DNA of 64,000 bases from Neobacillus sp. PS3-34. GTDB taxonomy: Bacteria; Bacillota; Bacilli; Bacillales; Cytobacillaceae. This document shows positions 19,244-28,856 of this stretch, piece by piece (position 1 is the first letter of the stretch; the number at the start of each line of letters is the position of its first letter). The notes beneath the pieces were generated by a model. The model was not told where the DNA came from and searched no databases. It saw nothing but the letters and a program-made list of their open reading frames with translations. The stretch lies in assembly GCF_030915465.1 (NCBI RefSeq), contig NZ_CP133267.1, forward strand, positions 4,019,001-4,083,000, given 5' to 3'. A program made the translations under genes and the position numbers.

Positions 19244-20467
19244 ATGGGACGAATAATGATAAAGGGAAAGGCTTCTCCAGCGCATAAGGAGAAGTTTTTT
19301 TTATGGATTAATGCGGTAATCAAAGCAATAAAAAAACATATTTCTTTAATTTTTATTTTTTCCTTTAATTGTCTGCCATTAAAAAACAATAAAATATTCA
19401 TGTTTAGTTACTATGGAAGTCAATACGGCTGTAATCCTAAATATATAACAGAGCATTTACTTATGAATTGTCCAAAAAATAAATATGATATCGTTTGGGC
19501 ATTCAATGACCCAGATTCTAAAAACGAGAGAACAAACATTAGAAAAGTAAAAACGATGTCACTTAGATATTTTTATGAGCTCTGTACCTCAAAGGTCATC
19601 ATTACAAATTTTAGAACGACTGAACTATTTAAAAAAAGAAAAGATCAATTTTATATCCAAACGTGGCATAGCTCATTAAGGTTAAAACAAATTGAAAAAG
19701 ATGCTGAAAAGGCTTTGCCAAAGGATTACTTGAAGATGGCCAGGGAAGATTCAAAAAAAATTGATCTCATAATTTCTGGCTGCAAATATAGTACCCGTAT
19801 TTTCAAAAAATCATTTTGGTATAATGGTGAAATTTTAAAAAAGGGAACCCCAAGAAATGATTTCTTATTCGAACAAAATGAAAAAGTGAGAAAAAAAATA
19901 TGTAATAGATTGAGCATTCCTAATGGCTGTAAGGTTGTTCTATATGCTCCTACATTTAGAAATGAAGGCAATTTGGATGTATATAAATTAGATTACTCTC
20001 AAATTCTTGAAAAATTAAAAAGGAAGTTTGGAGGTGAATGGCTCTGTCTGGTTAAATTGCATCCACATTTGATTTCTAAGTCGATCGGGTTACAAGAAAA
20101 CCACCAAATTAAAGATGTAACAAAATACGATGATATTCAGGAATTATTAAGCATTACAGATGTATTAATTTCAGATTATTCATCTCTCATATTTGATTTT
20201 TCAATCACTAAACGCCCATGTTTTCTTTATGTTCCAGATTATCTTGATTATATAAAGATAGATAGACAATTATACTTTGATTTAACTGAACTTCCATTTA
20301 TAAGTGCAACAAGTAACCTTCATTTATTAGAGAAATTAGACCATTTTGATTCCCAGAAGTACACAAAAAATCTGTTGGAATTTTTAAAAAAGGTAGGATC
20401 ATACGAAAACGGAGAGGCATGCAAATATTTAATTAAGCGAATTGATGAAGTTTGTTTTAGTAAATAA
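19244..20467 (+). CDS. CDP-glycerol:poly(glycerophosphate)-type glycerophosphotransferase (TagB/TagF family)
   Basis: 407 residues. The conserved C-terminal domain shows the family motifs TWHSS, KKGTPRNDFL, VLYAPTFRNEG, VKLHPHL, DVLISDYSSLIFDF and RPCFLY. These enzymes transfer glycerol-phosphate (or ribitol-phosphate) from the CDP-activated form to a saccharide acceptor. TagD, which makes CDP-glycerol, is the next gene, so a glycerol-phosphate transfer is likely. The N-terminus has one hydrophobic stretch (residues about 27-40). Found inside an exopolysaccharide cluster instead of a tag operon, it suggests a phosphoglycerol-decorated polymer. Confidence 0.9.
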   Translation: MGRIMIKGKASPAHKEKFFLWINAVIKAIKKHISLIFIFSFNCLPLKNNKIFMFSYYGSQYGCNPKYITEHLLMNCPKNKYDIVWAFNDPDSKNERTNIRKVKTMSLRYFYELCTSKVIITNFRTTELFKKRKDQFYIQTWHSSLRLKQIEKDAEKALPKDYLKMAREDSKKIDLIISGCKYSTRIFKKSFWYNGEILKKGTPRNDFLFEQNEKVRKKICNRLSIPNGCKVVLYAPTFRNEGNLDVYKLDYSQILEKLKRKFGGEWLCLVKLHPHLISKSIGLQENHQIKDVTKYDDIQELLSITDVLISDYSSLIFDFSITKRPCFLYVPDYLDYIKIDRQLYFDLTELPFISATSNLHLLEKLDHFDSQKYTKNLLEFLKKVGSYENGEACKYLIKRIDEVCFSK

Positions 20468-20480
20468 GGGAGGTTCGCAA

Positions 20481-20900
20481 ATGAAACGATTTAAGATAGG
20501 ATATACAACTGGAGTGTTTGATTTATTTCATGTTGGTCATCTTAATATTTTAAGAAGAGCAAAGGAACAATGTGAATTTCTAATTGTTGGTGTCAGTACA
20601 GATGAATTGGTAATGAAATATAAAAATAAGCTGCCAGTGATTGGTCACAGTGACAGAATGACTATACTTGAGGGAATCAAATATGTGGATAAAGTGGTTC
20701 CACAAATAAATAGAGATAAATTTGCTGCCTGGAATTATTTGAATTTTGACGTTATGTTTGTTGGTGACGACTGGAAAGGAAGCCCAATGTTTACTGAAGT
20801 AGAAAAGAAGTTCTTTGAGGTGGGCGTTGAATTAGTTTTCCTACCTTACACCAAAGGAGTTTCATCAACGGTTCTTAGAGACAATGTCATGATTAATTAG
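20481..20900 (+). CDS. tagD: Glycerol-3-phosphate cytidylyltransferase
   Basis: Makes CDP-glycerol from CTP and sn-glycerol-3-phosphate. 139 residues with GYTTGVFDLFHVGHLNIL (HxGH motif), the DDWKG loop and the RTSxxS-like element as KGVSSTVLRDN near the C-terminus. ATG 20481 follows GGGAGG by 7-8 nt; the longer reading from 20442 overlaps the previous gene and has no site. It supplies the glycerophosphotransferase directly upstream. Confidence 0.92.
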   Translation: MKRFKIGYTTGVFDLFHVGHLNILRRAKEQCEFLIVGVSTDELVMKYKNKLPVIGHSDRMTILEGIKYVDKVVPQINRDKFAAWNYLNFDVMFVGDDWKGSPMFTEVEKKFFEVGVELVFLPYTKGVSSTVLRDNVMIN

Positions 20901-20926
20901 GGAAATCCAAAAGGAAAGTGAATCAA

Positions 20927-21910
20927 ATGAAACCAATAATAAGTATTATTGTACCTGTCTATAATGTTGAGCAATTTATAGAGGAATGTATTGATAGTAT
21001 TCTTGAACAAAATTTTCCTAACTTTGAAGTTCTTCTAGTTAATGATGGATCAACAGATAAAAGTGGAGAAATATGTGAACAATATGCCCTCGTGGATACC
21101 AGAGTAAAAGTAATACACAAAGATTATGAGGGAGTTAGTTCCGCCAGGAATACTGGAATTATAATGGCACAGGGGGATTATATAGGTTTTGTAGATGGTG
21201 ATGACCGTATTGAAAAAAACATGTATGAAGAATTATATAAGCTATGTATAGAAAGTAGAAGTGATATTTCTATTTGTAAATTAGGAAGGGAAATTAACGG
21301 CGTCTTGATAAATAACACAAAAGAAGAATTAATCTTAGAAATGAATAATCTTGAAGCAATGAGTCAGCTTTTTAAGGGAGAATTATTCCGGTTTTCCTTA
21401 TGCAATAAACTTTTTAAAAGGACCTGCTTTGAGAATGTAGTTTTTCCTGTCGGTCGTATACATGAAGATTTGTCCACCACCTACAAACTTTTTGCTAATT
21501 CAACAAAGACTATTTTTAAAAACTTCATTGGATATATCTATGTAAAGCGGGAAAACAGCATTTTAACAGCTGCTTTCAATGAAAAAAGATTGGATGCCTT
21601 TACAGGCTGGAATGAGATATTACTTTTTATGAATAAAAAATATCTTCAGCTTTATAATGAAATATTAGCTTGTTTTGTTTTTTGGTGTGTCGATAATATT
21701 TTTTATATATTGCATCAAGTGAACAGCAAGACAGATAGAAATATTTACTTGGAAAAAATAAGGAAAATGGTGAGGCGGAATTATAAAGATATTATTAAAA
21801 ATGGAGAATTATCATTAAATTATAAGTATATTATCACTCTATTTTATTTTAATTTCAGATTGTTAATTGTTTCTAATAATATAAAGAATTTTATTGGAAA
21901 TAAAAAATAA
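20927..21910 (+). CDS. GT2 glycosyltransferase
   Basis: About 327 residues. N-terminal PIISIIVPVYNVEQFIEECI, LLVNDGSTDKSG and GYIGFVDGDDRI-like DxD region (FVDGDDR). ATG 20927 lies about 10 nt after AAGGAAAG; GTG 20918 is an alternative. A paralogue of its downstream neighbour (21939), with which it shares the opening motif almost exactly at DNA level (GTACCTGTCTATAATGTTGAG), indicating a recent tandem duplication. Confidence 0.88.
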   Translation: MKPIISIIVPVYNVEQFIEECIDSILEQNFPNFEVLLVNDGSTDKSGEICEQYALVDTRVKVIHKDYEGVSSARNTGIIMAQGDYIGFVDGDDRIEKNMYEELYKLCIESRSDISICKLGREINGVLINNTKEELILEMNNLEAMSQLFKGELFRFSLCNKLFKRTCFENVVFPVGRIHEDLSTTYKLFANSTKTIFKNFIGYIYVKRENSILTAAFNEKRLDAFTGWNEILLFMNKKYLQLYNEILACFVFWCVDNIFYILHQVNSKTDRNIYLEKIRKMVRRNYKDIIKNGELSLNYKYIITLFYFNFRLLIVSNNIKNFIGNKK

Positions 21911-21938
21911 AATTTATTTATGAAAAGGAAAGAGTAAG

Positions 21939-22961
21939 ATGAATCCCAGAATAAGTATAATTGTACCTGTCTATAATGTTGAGCCATATTTGCATAAATG
22001 TGTTAATTCAATCTTATCTCAAACATTTTCTGATTTTGAATTAATACTCATTGATGATGGCTCTCCAGATAAATGTTTGGCAATCTGTGATGAATATGCC
22101 AAACAAGATAGCAGAGTAAGAGTGGTGCATAAAGAAAATGGTGGGTTATCTTCTGCAAGAAATGCAGGCATTGAAATAGCTAAAGGGAGCTATATAGGTT
22201 TTGTGGATAGTGATGACTATATTCATGAGAGAATGTATGAACTATTATATGAAAAAGCCATTTTGTATTCTTCAGATATAGTTGTCTGTGATTATTTAAA
22301 AGTAAATGAAAATGAAATATTTGACACTAAAAATATAACAAAAGAACCAATATTGAGTCACTTCACCAATATTGAAACCTTACAATATTTTTATTCTAAT
22401 AATGGTGGTAAACATACTGCCAATGAGAAAAGCGCAAAGTGGATAGTAGTTTGGAACAAGTTATATAAACGTGAACTTTTTGAAAAGTATAAGTTCACTG
22501 AGGGAAGAATTTATGAAGATGAATTTATTGCTCATAAAATTATTTATAATTGTACAAAAATAACCTTTGTTTCAATAAATTTATATTTTTATCTTCAGAG
22601 ACAAAATAGCATAGTCGGATCTCCGTTTAATGTGAAAAAATTTGATAGAGTCTACGCTTTAAAAGATAGAATGGAATTTTTCAGGGAAATAAATAAAAAG
22701 GATTTACTTGATAAGGCATCAAGACATTTTATAGATGTGTTTTTTTGGTATTATTATTTGGGTAAATCCAATTTACCCCATATCAATAATGATTTAAGAT
22801 TGCTAAAAAAAACATTGCATAAGAACTTATTTTTATTAATTAGAAATCCATTGATTAGCCGGAAACAAAAGCTTGCAATAACAGCGTTCGTTATAAACCC
22901 GTTTATTTATGAGTTATTTTTTAGAGGAAAAAAGGTAATTGAAAAATATTTAAGAAATTAA
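21939..22961 (+). CDS. GT2 glycosyltransferase
   Basis: 340 residues. RISIIVPVYNVEPYLHKCVN, LIDDGSPDKCL, HKENGGLSSARNAG and FVDSDDYI give a complete GT2 catalytic domain. The C-terminal third is basic and contains short hydrophobic stretches that may touch the membrane. AAAGGAAAG precedes ATG 21939. Same orientation and close spacing as neighbours. Donor and acceptor cannot be inferred. Confidence 0.88.
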   Translation: MNPRISIIVPVYNVEPYLHKCVNSILSQTFSDFELILIDDGSPDKCLAICDEYAKQDSRVRVVHKENGGLSSARNAGIEIAKGSYIGFVDSDDYIHERMYELLYEKAILYSSDIVVCDYLKVNENEIFDTKNITKEPILSHFTNIETLQYFYSNNGGKHTANEKSAKWIVVWNKLYKRELFEKYKFTEGRIYEDEFIAHKIIYNCTKITFVSINLYFYLQRQNSIVGSPFNVKKFDRVYALKDRMEFFREINKKDLLDKASRHFIDVFFWYYYLGKSNLPHINNDLRLLKKTLHKNLFLLIRNPLISRKQKLAITAFVINPFIYELFFRGKKVIEKYLRN

Positions 22962-23027
22962 TAACATTTACTTTAATTAATTTCTGGCATTAGTAAGTGA
23001 ATTAACTGGTAAGAGGTGATAATAAAC

Positions 23028-24167
23028 GTGAAAAAAAAAATTCTCGTCTGGGCGTATTTTACGAAAAACGCAGGGGATGATTTATTTTTAAAAATATTGT
23101 TTGATAGATATCCGAATGTGGAATGGGATTTATTGACAGCTAATAGAAATTATAAAAATGTTTTCCGGGATTATAAAAATGTGAACATTCTCTATACATA
23201 TCGAGATATTAATTTTGGGAAACGAAAGTTAAATCTTTTCTTTAAAATAAATGATTTTTTTAATTTTAAAAATTATGATGCATTAGTAAATATAGGTGGA
23301 TCCATATTCAAACAAAATAAAGCCTGGAAAATAAGATTAAATGAGAGGGAATACTTATTAAAGACATTCAAGAAATTCAATAAAAAAGTATTCGTTATAG
23401 GTGCAAATTTCGGTCCATTTGAAGATGGGATATTTATGGAGAAATACCAAGAAATATTTCCAGATTATGACGATATTTGCTTTAGAGATACCTTTTCATA
23501 TAATATTTTTAAGCATCTTGATAACATAAGGGTAGCACCTGATGTCGTATTTACATTGGATATAAAGCAACCTGCTATAAAAGAAAAGAGTGTAGGTTTA
23601 TCTCTTATAGATATTGAAAATAGAGATGGATTGAAGGAATACTATCATGATTACAATCAGAAAATGATTGAGTTAATAGAATTATATTCAAAACTAAAAT
23701 ATAAAATTAAATTATTTTCATTTTGCGAATATGAAGGAGATCTAAAAATCTGCCAGAAAATAGCGAATACCGAAAGCTTTAAAAAGTTAGATATTGAAGT
23801 TATTAGTTACTGTGGGAATTTAGATTTATTTCTGGAAAAATTTAAATCCTGTGAAATAATCATAGGAACAAGGTTTCATTCCATTATATTAGCATTAAGC
23901 TTTAAACAAAGTGTGTTTCCTATCGTATATAGCGATAAAACATTTAATGTCCTCAAGGATTTGAAATTAGATAATTACTTCAGTTTTATTTGTGATATTG
24001 AAAAGCTGGATTTACAATCTGTTATTAAAAACATAAAACATAACTGCATAAAAAATAAGGAAGTCTTTTTACAAGCTGAAATGCAGTTTGAGAAACTGGA
24101 TTTGTTTATAGGGGAATTTAATCATAATGATAAATCTTTAGGAAAATATGAAACTAAAGTGATGTGA
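23028..24167 (+). CDS. Polysaccharide pyruvyl transferase family protein
   Basis: About 379 residues. N-terminal VWAYFTKNAGDDLFLKIL, NIGGSIFKQ, VIGANFGPFED, then DICFRDTFSYNIF, VAPDVVF and the C-terminal GTRFHSIILAL place it in the PF04230 family (EpsO, CsaB, WcaK). These enzymes add ketal-linked pyruvate from phosphoenolpyruvate to a sugar, giving the polymer negative charge. GTG 23028 is preferred because AAGAGGTGA lies 8-9 nt before it; GTG 23016 would sit inside that site. In B. subtilis the comparable gene epsO closes the operon. Confidence 0.88.
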   Translation: MKKKILVWAYFTKNAGDDLFLKILFDRYPNVEWDLLTANRNYKNVFRDYKNVNILYTYRDINFGKRKLNLFFKINDFFNFKNYDALVNIGGSIFKQNKAWKIRLNEREYLLKTFKKFNKKVFVIGANFGPFEDGIFMEKYQEIFPDYDDICFRDTFSYNIFKHLDNIRVAPDVVFTLDIKQPAIKEKSVGLSLIDIENRDGLKEYYHDYNQKMIELIELYSKLKYKIKLFSFCEYEGDLKICQKIANTESFKKLDIEVISYCGNLDLFLEKFKSCEIIIGTRFHSIILALSFKQSVFPIVYSDKTFNVLKDLKLDNYFSFICDIEKLDLQSVIKNIKHNCIKNKEVFLQAEMQFEKLDLFIGEFNHNDKSLGKYETKVM

Positions 24168-24176
24168 CTCTTTTTA

Positions 24177-25340
24177 ATGAAAAAAACTATTTTATTTGTT
24201 ATAGACTCATTGGACTGTGCAGGGGCAGAAAAAAGTTTAATATCATTACTTTATTTATTGGATTATTCTGAATATTCAGTTGACTTAATGCTCTTCGCAC
24301 ATGGAAAGATGCTAGAAAACCTGGTTCCAAAAGAAGTTAATGTATTAAAACCTTTAAAGTATACAAATTTCGCAAGAATGGACTTAAAGAAAGCTTTCAT
24401 TTCCTCTTTTATAAAAAATGACTATAAAATGCTAAAGGCTAGAATTAAATATTCGATTAGCATACGCAAAAATAATTTTAACAATGCGCAAAAGGCAAGG
24501 ATTTTTTGGGAAAGTATATCAAATGTAATTGAAAAAAATCCGAAACTCTATGATATTGCAATTAGTTATGCACAAGGAGTTCCTACCTTTTATGTTTCAG
24601 AAAAAATAAATGCAAAAAAAAAATTTGCTTGGGTTAATACTAGTTATAAATTAGATGAAAATGAAAAAAATTTTCAAAAGAGTTTTTATGACAGGTTTAA
24701 TAATATAGTTGCTGTATCAAAAACTGCAGAAAAAATTTTATTAGAAACTTTCCCATATTACTATAGTAAAACAAAAGTAATATACGATATTAATAATCCC
24801 AACTTAATATTTAAACTAGCCAAAATCGGAAAATCCTATAATGATGATTATCAAGGAATAAGAATACTGACTATTGGCAGGCTCTCTCCTGGAAAAGGTT
24901 ATGATCTTGCACTTAAAGCGTGTAAAATGCTTAAAGAAAAAGGGGTGATATTTAAATGGTATGTGTTAGGAAAAGGGCCATTACAAAAAGAAATTGAAAG
25001 AAGTGTTAAGGAAAATGAATTAATTGATAACTTTGTTTTGTTAGGAGTAGAAGCAAATCCGTACACTTTCATACAGAATGCCGATATATATGTTCAGACA
25101 TCAAGGTTTGAAGGTTATGGACTTGCGATTGCAGAGGCACGTATGCTCAATGTTCCAGTTGTTACTACAAGGTTTGATTCTGTTTTTAATCAAATGATTA
25201 ATGAAAAAAATGGTCTCGTTGTAGATATGTCTGCTGAAGCAGTTTATGAAGGAGTATTAAAATTAATTGAAAATTTGACATTGCGGGACGAGATTATTAA
25301 ATATCTAATGGCAGAAAAAAAGGTAATGTGGAGGAGTTAG
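24177..25340 (+). CDS. GT4 glycosyltransferase, C-terminus probably frameshifted
   Basis: 387 residues as read. N-terminal DSLDCAGAEKSLISLLYLL, donor region TIGRLSPGKGYDLALKA (about 230) and SRFEGYGLAIAEARMLNVP (about 311). The last codons run through GAAAAAAAGG near 25312. One more A there would replace VMWRS by GNVEELEKFYQLIG and end at TAA 25364-25366, which matches the tail of related proteins (EELEKF, as at the 11059 gene). The catalytic domains are unaffected. First of three tandem GT4 paralogues. Confidence 0.85.
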   Translation: MKKTILFVIDSLDCAGAEKSLISLLYLLDYSEYSVDLMLFAHGKMLENLVPKEVNVLKPLKYTNFARMDLKKAFISSFIKNDYKMLKARIKYSISIRKNNFNNAQKARIFWESISNVIEKNPKLYDIAISYAQGVPTFYVSEKINAKKKFAWVNTSYKLDENEKNFQKSFYDRFNNIVAVSKTAEKILLETFPYYYSKTKVIYDINNPNLIFKLAKIGKSYNDDYQGIRILTIGRLSPGKGYDLALKACKMLKEKGVIFKWYVLGKGPLQKEIERSVKENELIDNFVLLGVEANPYTFIQNADIYVQTSRFEGYGLAIAEARMLNVPVVTTRFDSVFNQMINEKNGLVVDMSAEAVYEGVLKLIENLTLRDEIIKYLMAEKKVMWRS

Positions 25341-25392
25341 AAAAATTTTATCAACTGATTGGTTAATGCCAAATATGAAAGTGAGTAAAGGT

Positions 25393-26589
25393 ATGAAGAA
25401 AAAACTATTATTCATGTTGGTAAATATGAATGTGGGTGGCACAGAGAAAGCACTTCTTAATATGATTTCAAACATTCCAGAAGAAAAATATGATGTTACA
25501 ATTTTAATGTTAGAAAAATATGGTGAGTTTCTGAGTTGTATTCCTTCTTGGGTTAACGTTGAATATATTCAGGAATATGAAAATTTAAAAGGGCTATTGA
25601 ACGAGGCTCCTCAAATTACTTTATTCAAACTACTAAAAGAAAGAAAAATAGTAAAAGCAATAGAAATAATGTTCTTTTTACTTATTTCGAAGATTATGCA
25701 GGAAAGGAGCTACCTTTTTAATTATGTACTCCGAAACTACCAAATTGAAAATAAGGTATACGATATTGCTGTAGCTTATGCAGGTCCAATGGATTTCATA
25801 AGCTTTTTTGTTGCAACGAAAATTAAAGCGAAAAAGAGAATACAATGGATTCACTTTGATGTTACTAAAATAGGATTCAATAAGAAATTCGCTTCTAAAA
25901 TATATAAAAATTTCGATAAAATATTTGTTGTTTCAAGGGAAGGAAGAAGTAAATTAACTTCTATTTTACCTAATTTGAAAAATAAAACAGAAAATTTCTC
26001 TAATATTCTTTCCTCTAGTTTGGTAAATGAAATGGCAGAAGAAGGTGATGGCTTTCAGGATAATTTTACCGGTATAAGGATATTAACTGTTGGAAGATTA
26101 AGCAAAGAAAAAGGCCAGGATCTTTCAATTCCTGTTTTGGAAAGGCTTAAGAAAGATGGCTTTAATGTTAAGTGGTATTGCATAGGTGAAGGAAATGCAC
26201 GTAAGGTATATGAAAATATTATAAAAGAATTTGCCCTCGAAAATGATTTTATTTTACTTGGTTCAAAACCTAATCCATACCCTTTTATTAAACAATGTGA
26301 TATTTATGTTCAAAATTCCCGCCATGAAGGTTATTGTATAACACTGTCAGAAGCAAAATGTTTACACAAACCAATTATTACCACTAATTTTGCTGAGGCC
26401 AAGGAACAAATATCCCACCGTAAGACTGGTCTAATTATTAATAAAGAAGAAGAACTTTATTATGCTATTAAACTGCTATTGAATAATATGAATTTAAGAC
26501 AAAAACTTTCGGAAAATCTAAAAGAAGAAAATGTGGATACTACAAAGGAAATTGTAAAATTTTTGGAATTAGTGGAGGAAAATAGCTAA
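25393..26589 (+). CDS. GT4 glycosyltransferase
   Basis: About 398 residues. N-terminal MLVNMNVGGTEKALLNMIS, donor region TVGRLSKEKGQDLSIPVL, and NSRHEGYCITLSEAKCLHKP. ATG 25393 gives the usual N-terminus; the frame is open from 25366 but without a ribosome site. The downstream copy at 26684 shares long stretches (IPEEKYDVTI / IPKEKYDVTI, SRHEG..L.EAKCLHKPI.TTNF), so these two are recent duplicates. Confidence 0.88.
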   Translation: MKKKLLFMLVNMNVGGTEKALLNMISNIPEEKYDVTILMLEKYGEFLSCIPSWVNVEYIQEYENLKGLLNEAPQITLFKLLKERKIVKAIEIMFFLLISKIMQERSYLFNYVLRNYQIENKVYDIAVAYAGPMDFISFFVATKIKAKKRIQWIHFDVTKIGFNKKFASKIYKNFDKIFVVSREGRSKLTSILPNLKNKTENFSNILSSSLVNEMAEEGDGFQDNFTGIRILTVGRLSKEKGQDLSIPVLERLKKDGFNVKWYCIGEGNARKVYENIIKEFALENDFILLGSKPNPYPFIKQCDIYVQNSRHEGYCITLSEAKCLHKPIITTNFAEAKEQISHRKTGLIINKEEELYYAIKLLLNNMNLRQKLSENLKEENVDTTKEIVKFLELVEENS

Positions 26590-26590
26590 T

Positions 26591-26628
26591 ACCTCAAGAA
26601 GTCAATATGGCACTTGGGGTTTTTTTAT
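26591..26628 (+). terminator. Intra-cluster terminator between two GT4 paralogues
   Basis: ACCTCAAG (26591-26598) pairs with CTTGGGGT (26613-26620, one G-T pair) and runs into T7. It would stop transcription before the third GT4 gene unless polymerase is antiterminated. Confidence 0.65.
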
Positions 26629-26683
26629 TATAAAAGTTCTTGATTATTGGGCGTAATTAAAAAATAAGAGGTGGGTTAAAGAG

Positions 26684-27868
26684 ATGAAAAAAATAATGTT
26701 TATGCTAAGCAGCATGAATATAGGAGGGGTAGAAAAATCACTCATCTCTCTGTTATCTGTTATACCAAAAGAGAAATATGATGTTACCATTTTATTGTTA
26801 GAAAAAAAGGGGGCGTTTCTAGAGTTTTTACCCAGCTGGGTGAAAGTAAAGGAAGCAACTTGGTACCCAAAAATAAAGCCAGCTATTATGCAGCCACCTA
26901 AACAAACAGTAAGAGATTATTTTAAAAAGAATCAATATTTAAAAATGGCTTCATTCATTTTTTATTATGTCTTAGCTAAACTGTTAAATGACAGGAATAC
27001 ATTCTATAAGAATATTTTTAAATCTATTCCTAACGATTTTAGCACATATGATATTGCAATATCTTACCAGGCACCAACAGACATTATAGATTTTTATATA
27101 GCAAATAAAGTCAGAGCATCAAAGAAAATAGCTTGGGTGCATTTTGATGTTACCAACCATTTAATTAATGAAAAATTTTACAATAAGCTTTACAAAAAAC
27201 TTAATAAGATATTTGTAGTTTCAAAGGAAGCAAAAAAACAACTCATTGAAAAAGTGCCAATTACAAGAAATAAATCAGATGTATTTTTAAACATAGTTTC
27301 ACCTTTGTTAATTACCGAACTCTCGAAAAAACAAGTGAATTTTGATGATGGGTTTAAAGGAATAAGAATTGTTACAGTCGGTAGGCTTTCGATTGAAAAA
27401 GGTCAAGACATTGCTATTAAAGCACTCTCTAAATTAATTCGGGATGGTTATTCTGTTAGATGGTATTGTGTTGGAGAAGGTAGTGAACGAAAAGAATACG
27501 AAAATTTAATTGAGCAATATCAACTAAATAATGATTTTAAACTATTAGGTGCCACAACTAATCCTTATCCATATATAGCCAGATCGGATATTTATGTACA
27601 GCCCTCTCGTCATGAGGGTTTTTGCTTAACCTTAGCAGAAGCTAAATGCCTACATAAGCCCATAGTGACTACTAATTTTGTTGGTGCCTATGAGCAATTA
27701 ACTAATGAACATAATGGATTAATAGTTGGATGTAATGAAGGAGAATTATATAAAAAAATAAAAGAATTAATCGACAACCCAGATAAGCGTAATAAACTTG
27801 CAAAAAATTTATTAAATACAAATGTTGATACCACTAAAGAGGTAACGAAGTTATTAAGTTATATATAA
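26684..27868 (+). CDS. GT4 glycosyltransferase
   Basis: 394 residues. N-terminal MLSSMNIGGVEKSLISLLSVI, donor region TVGRLSIEKGQDIAIKAL, then PSRHEGFCLTLAEAKCLHKP. GAGGTGGG is placed well before ATG 26684. Closest relative in the window is the gene at 25393. The DAHIA-type middle segment IAWVHFDVTNHL parallels IQWIHFDVTKIG of its neighbour. Confidence 0.88.
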   Translation: MKKIMFMLSSMNIGGVEKSLISLLSVIPKEKYDVTILLLEKKGAFLEFLPSWVKVKEATWYPKIKPAIMQPPKQTVRDYFKKNQYLKMASFIFYYVLAKLLNDRNTFYKNIFKSIPNDFSTYDIAISYQAPTDIIDFYIANKVRASKKIAWVHFDVTNHLINEKFYNKLYKKLNKIFVVSKEAKKQLIEKVPITRNKSDVFLNIVSPLLITELSKKQVNFDDGFKGIRIVTVGRLSIEKGQDIAIKALSKLIRDGYSVRWYCVGEGSERKEYENLIEQYQLNNDFKLLGATTNPYPYIARSDIYVQPSRHEGFCLTLAEAKCLHKPIVTTNFVGAYEQLTNEHNGLIVGCNEGELYKKIKELIDNPDKRNKLAKNLLNTNVDTTKEVTKLLSYI

Positions 27869-27885
27869 ATAGAAAGGGAATAATT

Positions 27886-28853
27886 ATGAATCCAAAAATA
27901 AGTATTATTGTTCCTGTTTATAAAGTTGAACCGTATTTACATAATTGTGTGGATTCGATTTTCGCCAAACCTTTACAGATATTGAAATTATTCTGGTAGA
28001 TGATGGATCTCCTGATAATTGCGGGAAGATATGTGATGAGTATGCCAAAAAGGATAGTCGAGTAAAAGTGATACACAAAGAAAATGGTGGTCAAGCATCT
28101 GCAAGAAATGCGGGGTTAGATATTGCAAAAGGAGATTATATTGGTTTTGTTGATAGTGATGACTGGATTGAATCTGATATGTATGAATTACTATACGATA
28201 TTTGCATGAAAAATAATTGTGATATGGCAAACTGTACTAGTGCAATCTACTTTAAGAATAGAAAAGTAATTAATGGTACCCATCCATTAATAATACACAA
28301 TAGAAATCAAGCAATGAAGGCAGTCCTTGAGGGTAAACTATATGATGAAGTGGTATGGACCAAGTTGTTTAAGAGGAGTTTATTAAAAGACATTAGATTT
28401 AACATTGGGATAGTTTATGAAGATACGGCATTCACATATAAAGTTATTCACAGATGTGAAAAAGTCTGCTGCATTGGTGCACCAAAATACAATTACGTAA
28501 AACGTGATGATAGCACTATGGATAGAGCTATTAAAAATATAAGAATTGATGGTGTTCTGATATACCACGAAATGAATAAATTTATAATTAAATATTATCC
28601 AGAGTTAGAAGAATTGGTGGTATTAAAGTTAGCAAATACTGCTATGGTCGTATTAAATTCAATTTCATATTCTCGTGATTTTCTAAACTTTAAAAAAGAT
28701 TATTATAAAGTAGCAAAACTATTAAATTTCTATTTTCTAAAGACAATAAATCTTAAAGACTATCCCAGGAATGTAAAGCTGCTGCTGATAGCTGTTAAAA
28801 TCCATCCGATACTATATAAGCTATTAATTACAACTGCTATAAGGGGGAAATAA
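27886..28853 (+). pseudogene. GT2 glycosyltransferase, frameshifted near the N-terminus
   Basis: The true start is ATG 27886 (MNPKISIIVPVYKVEPYLHN), preceded by GAAAGGGA. After CVDSIF the frame breaks near 27962, where ATTTTCGCC lacks one T; the next frame (open from 27945) continues RQTFTDIEIILVDDGSPDNCG, HKENGGQASARNAG and FVDSDDW. Restoring the T gives one protein of about 322 residues like the gene at 21939. Reading only the second frame would lose the first beta strand of the GT-A fold. Confidence 0.85.
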
Positions 28854-28856
28854 TAT

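Noticed and set aside
20442..20480. TagD start at 20442
   Set aside because: It would extend TagD with MMKFVLVNKGGSQ, overlapping the previous gene and containing TagD's own ribosome site.
26629..26640. GTTCTTG half-site before the third GT4 gene
   Set aside because: No inverted partner at the proper spacing; single GTTCT motifs are common in AT-rich DNA.
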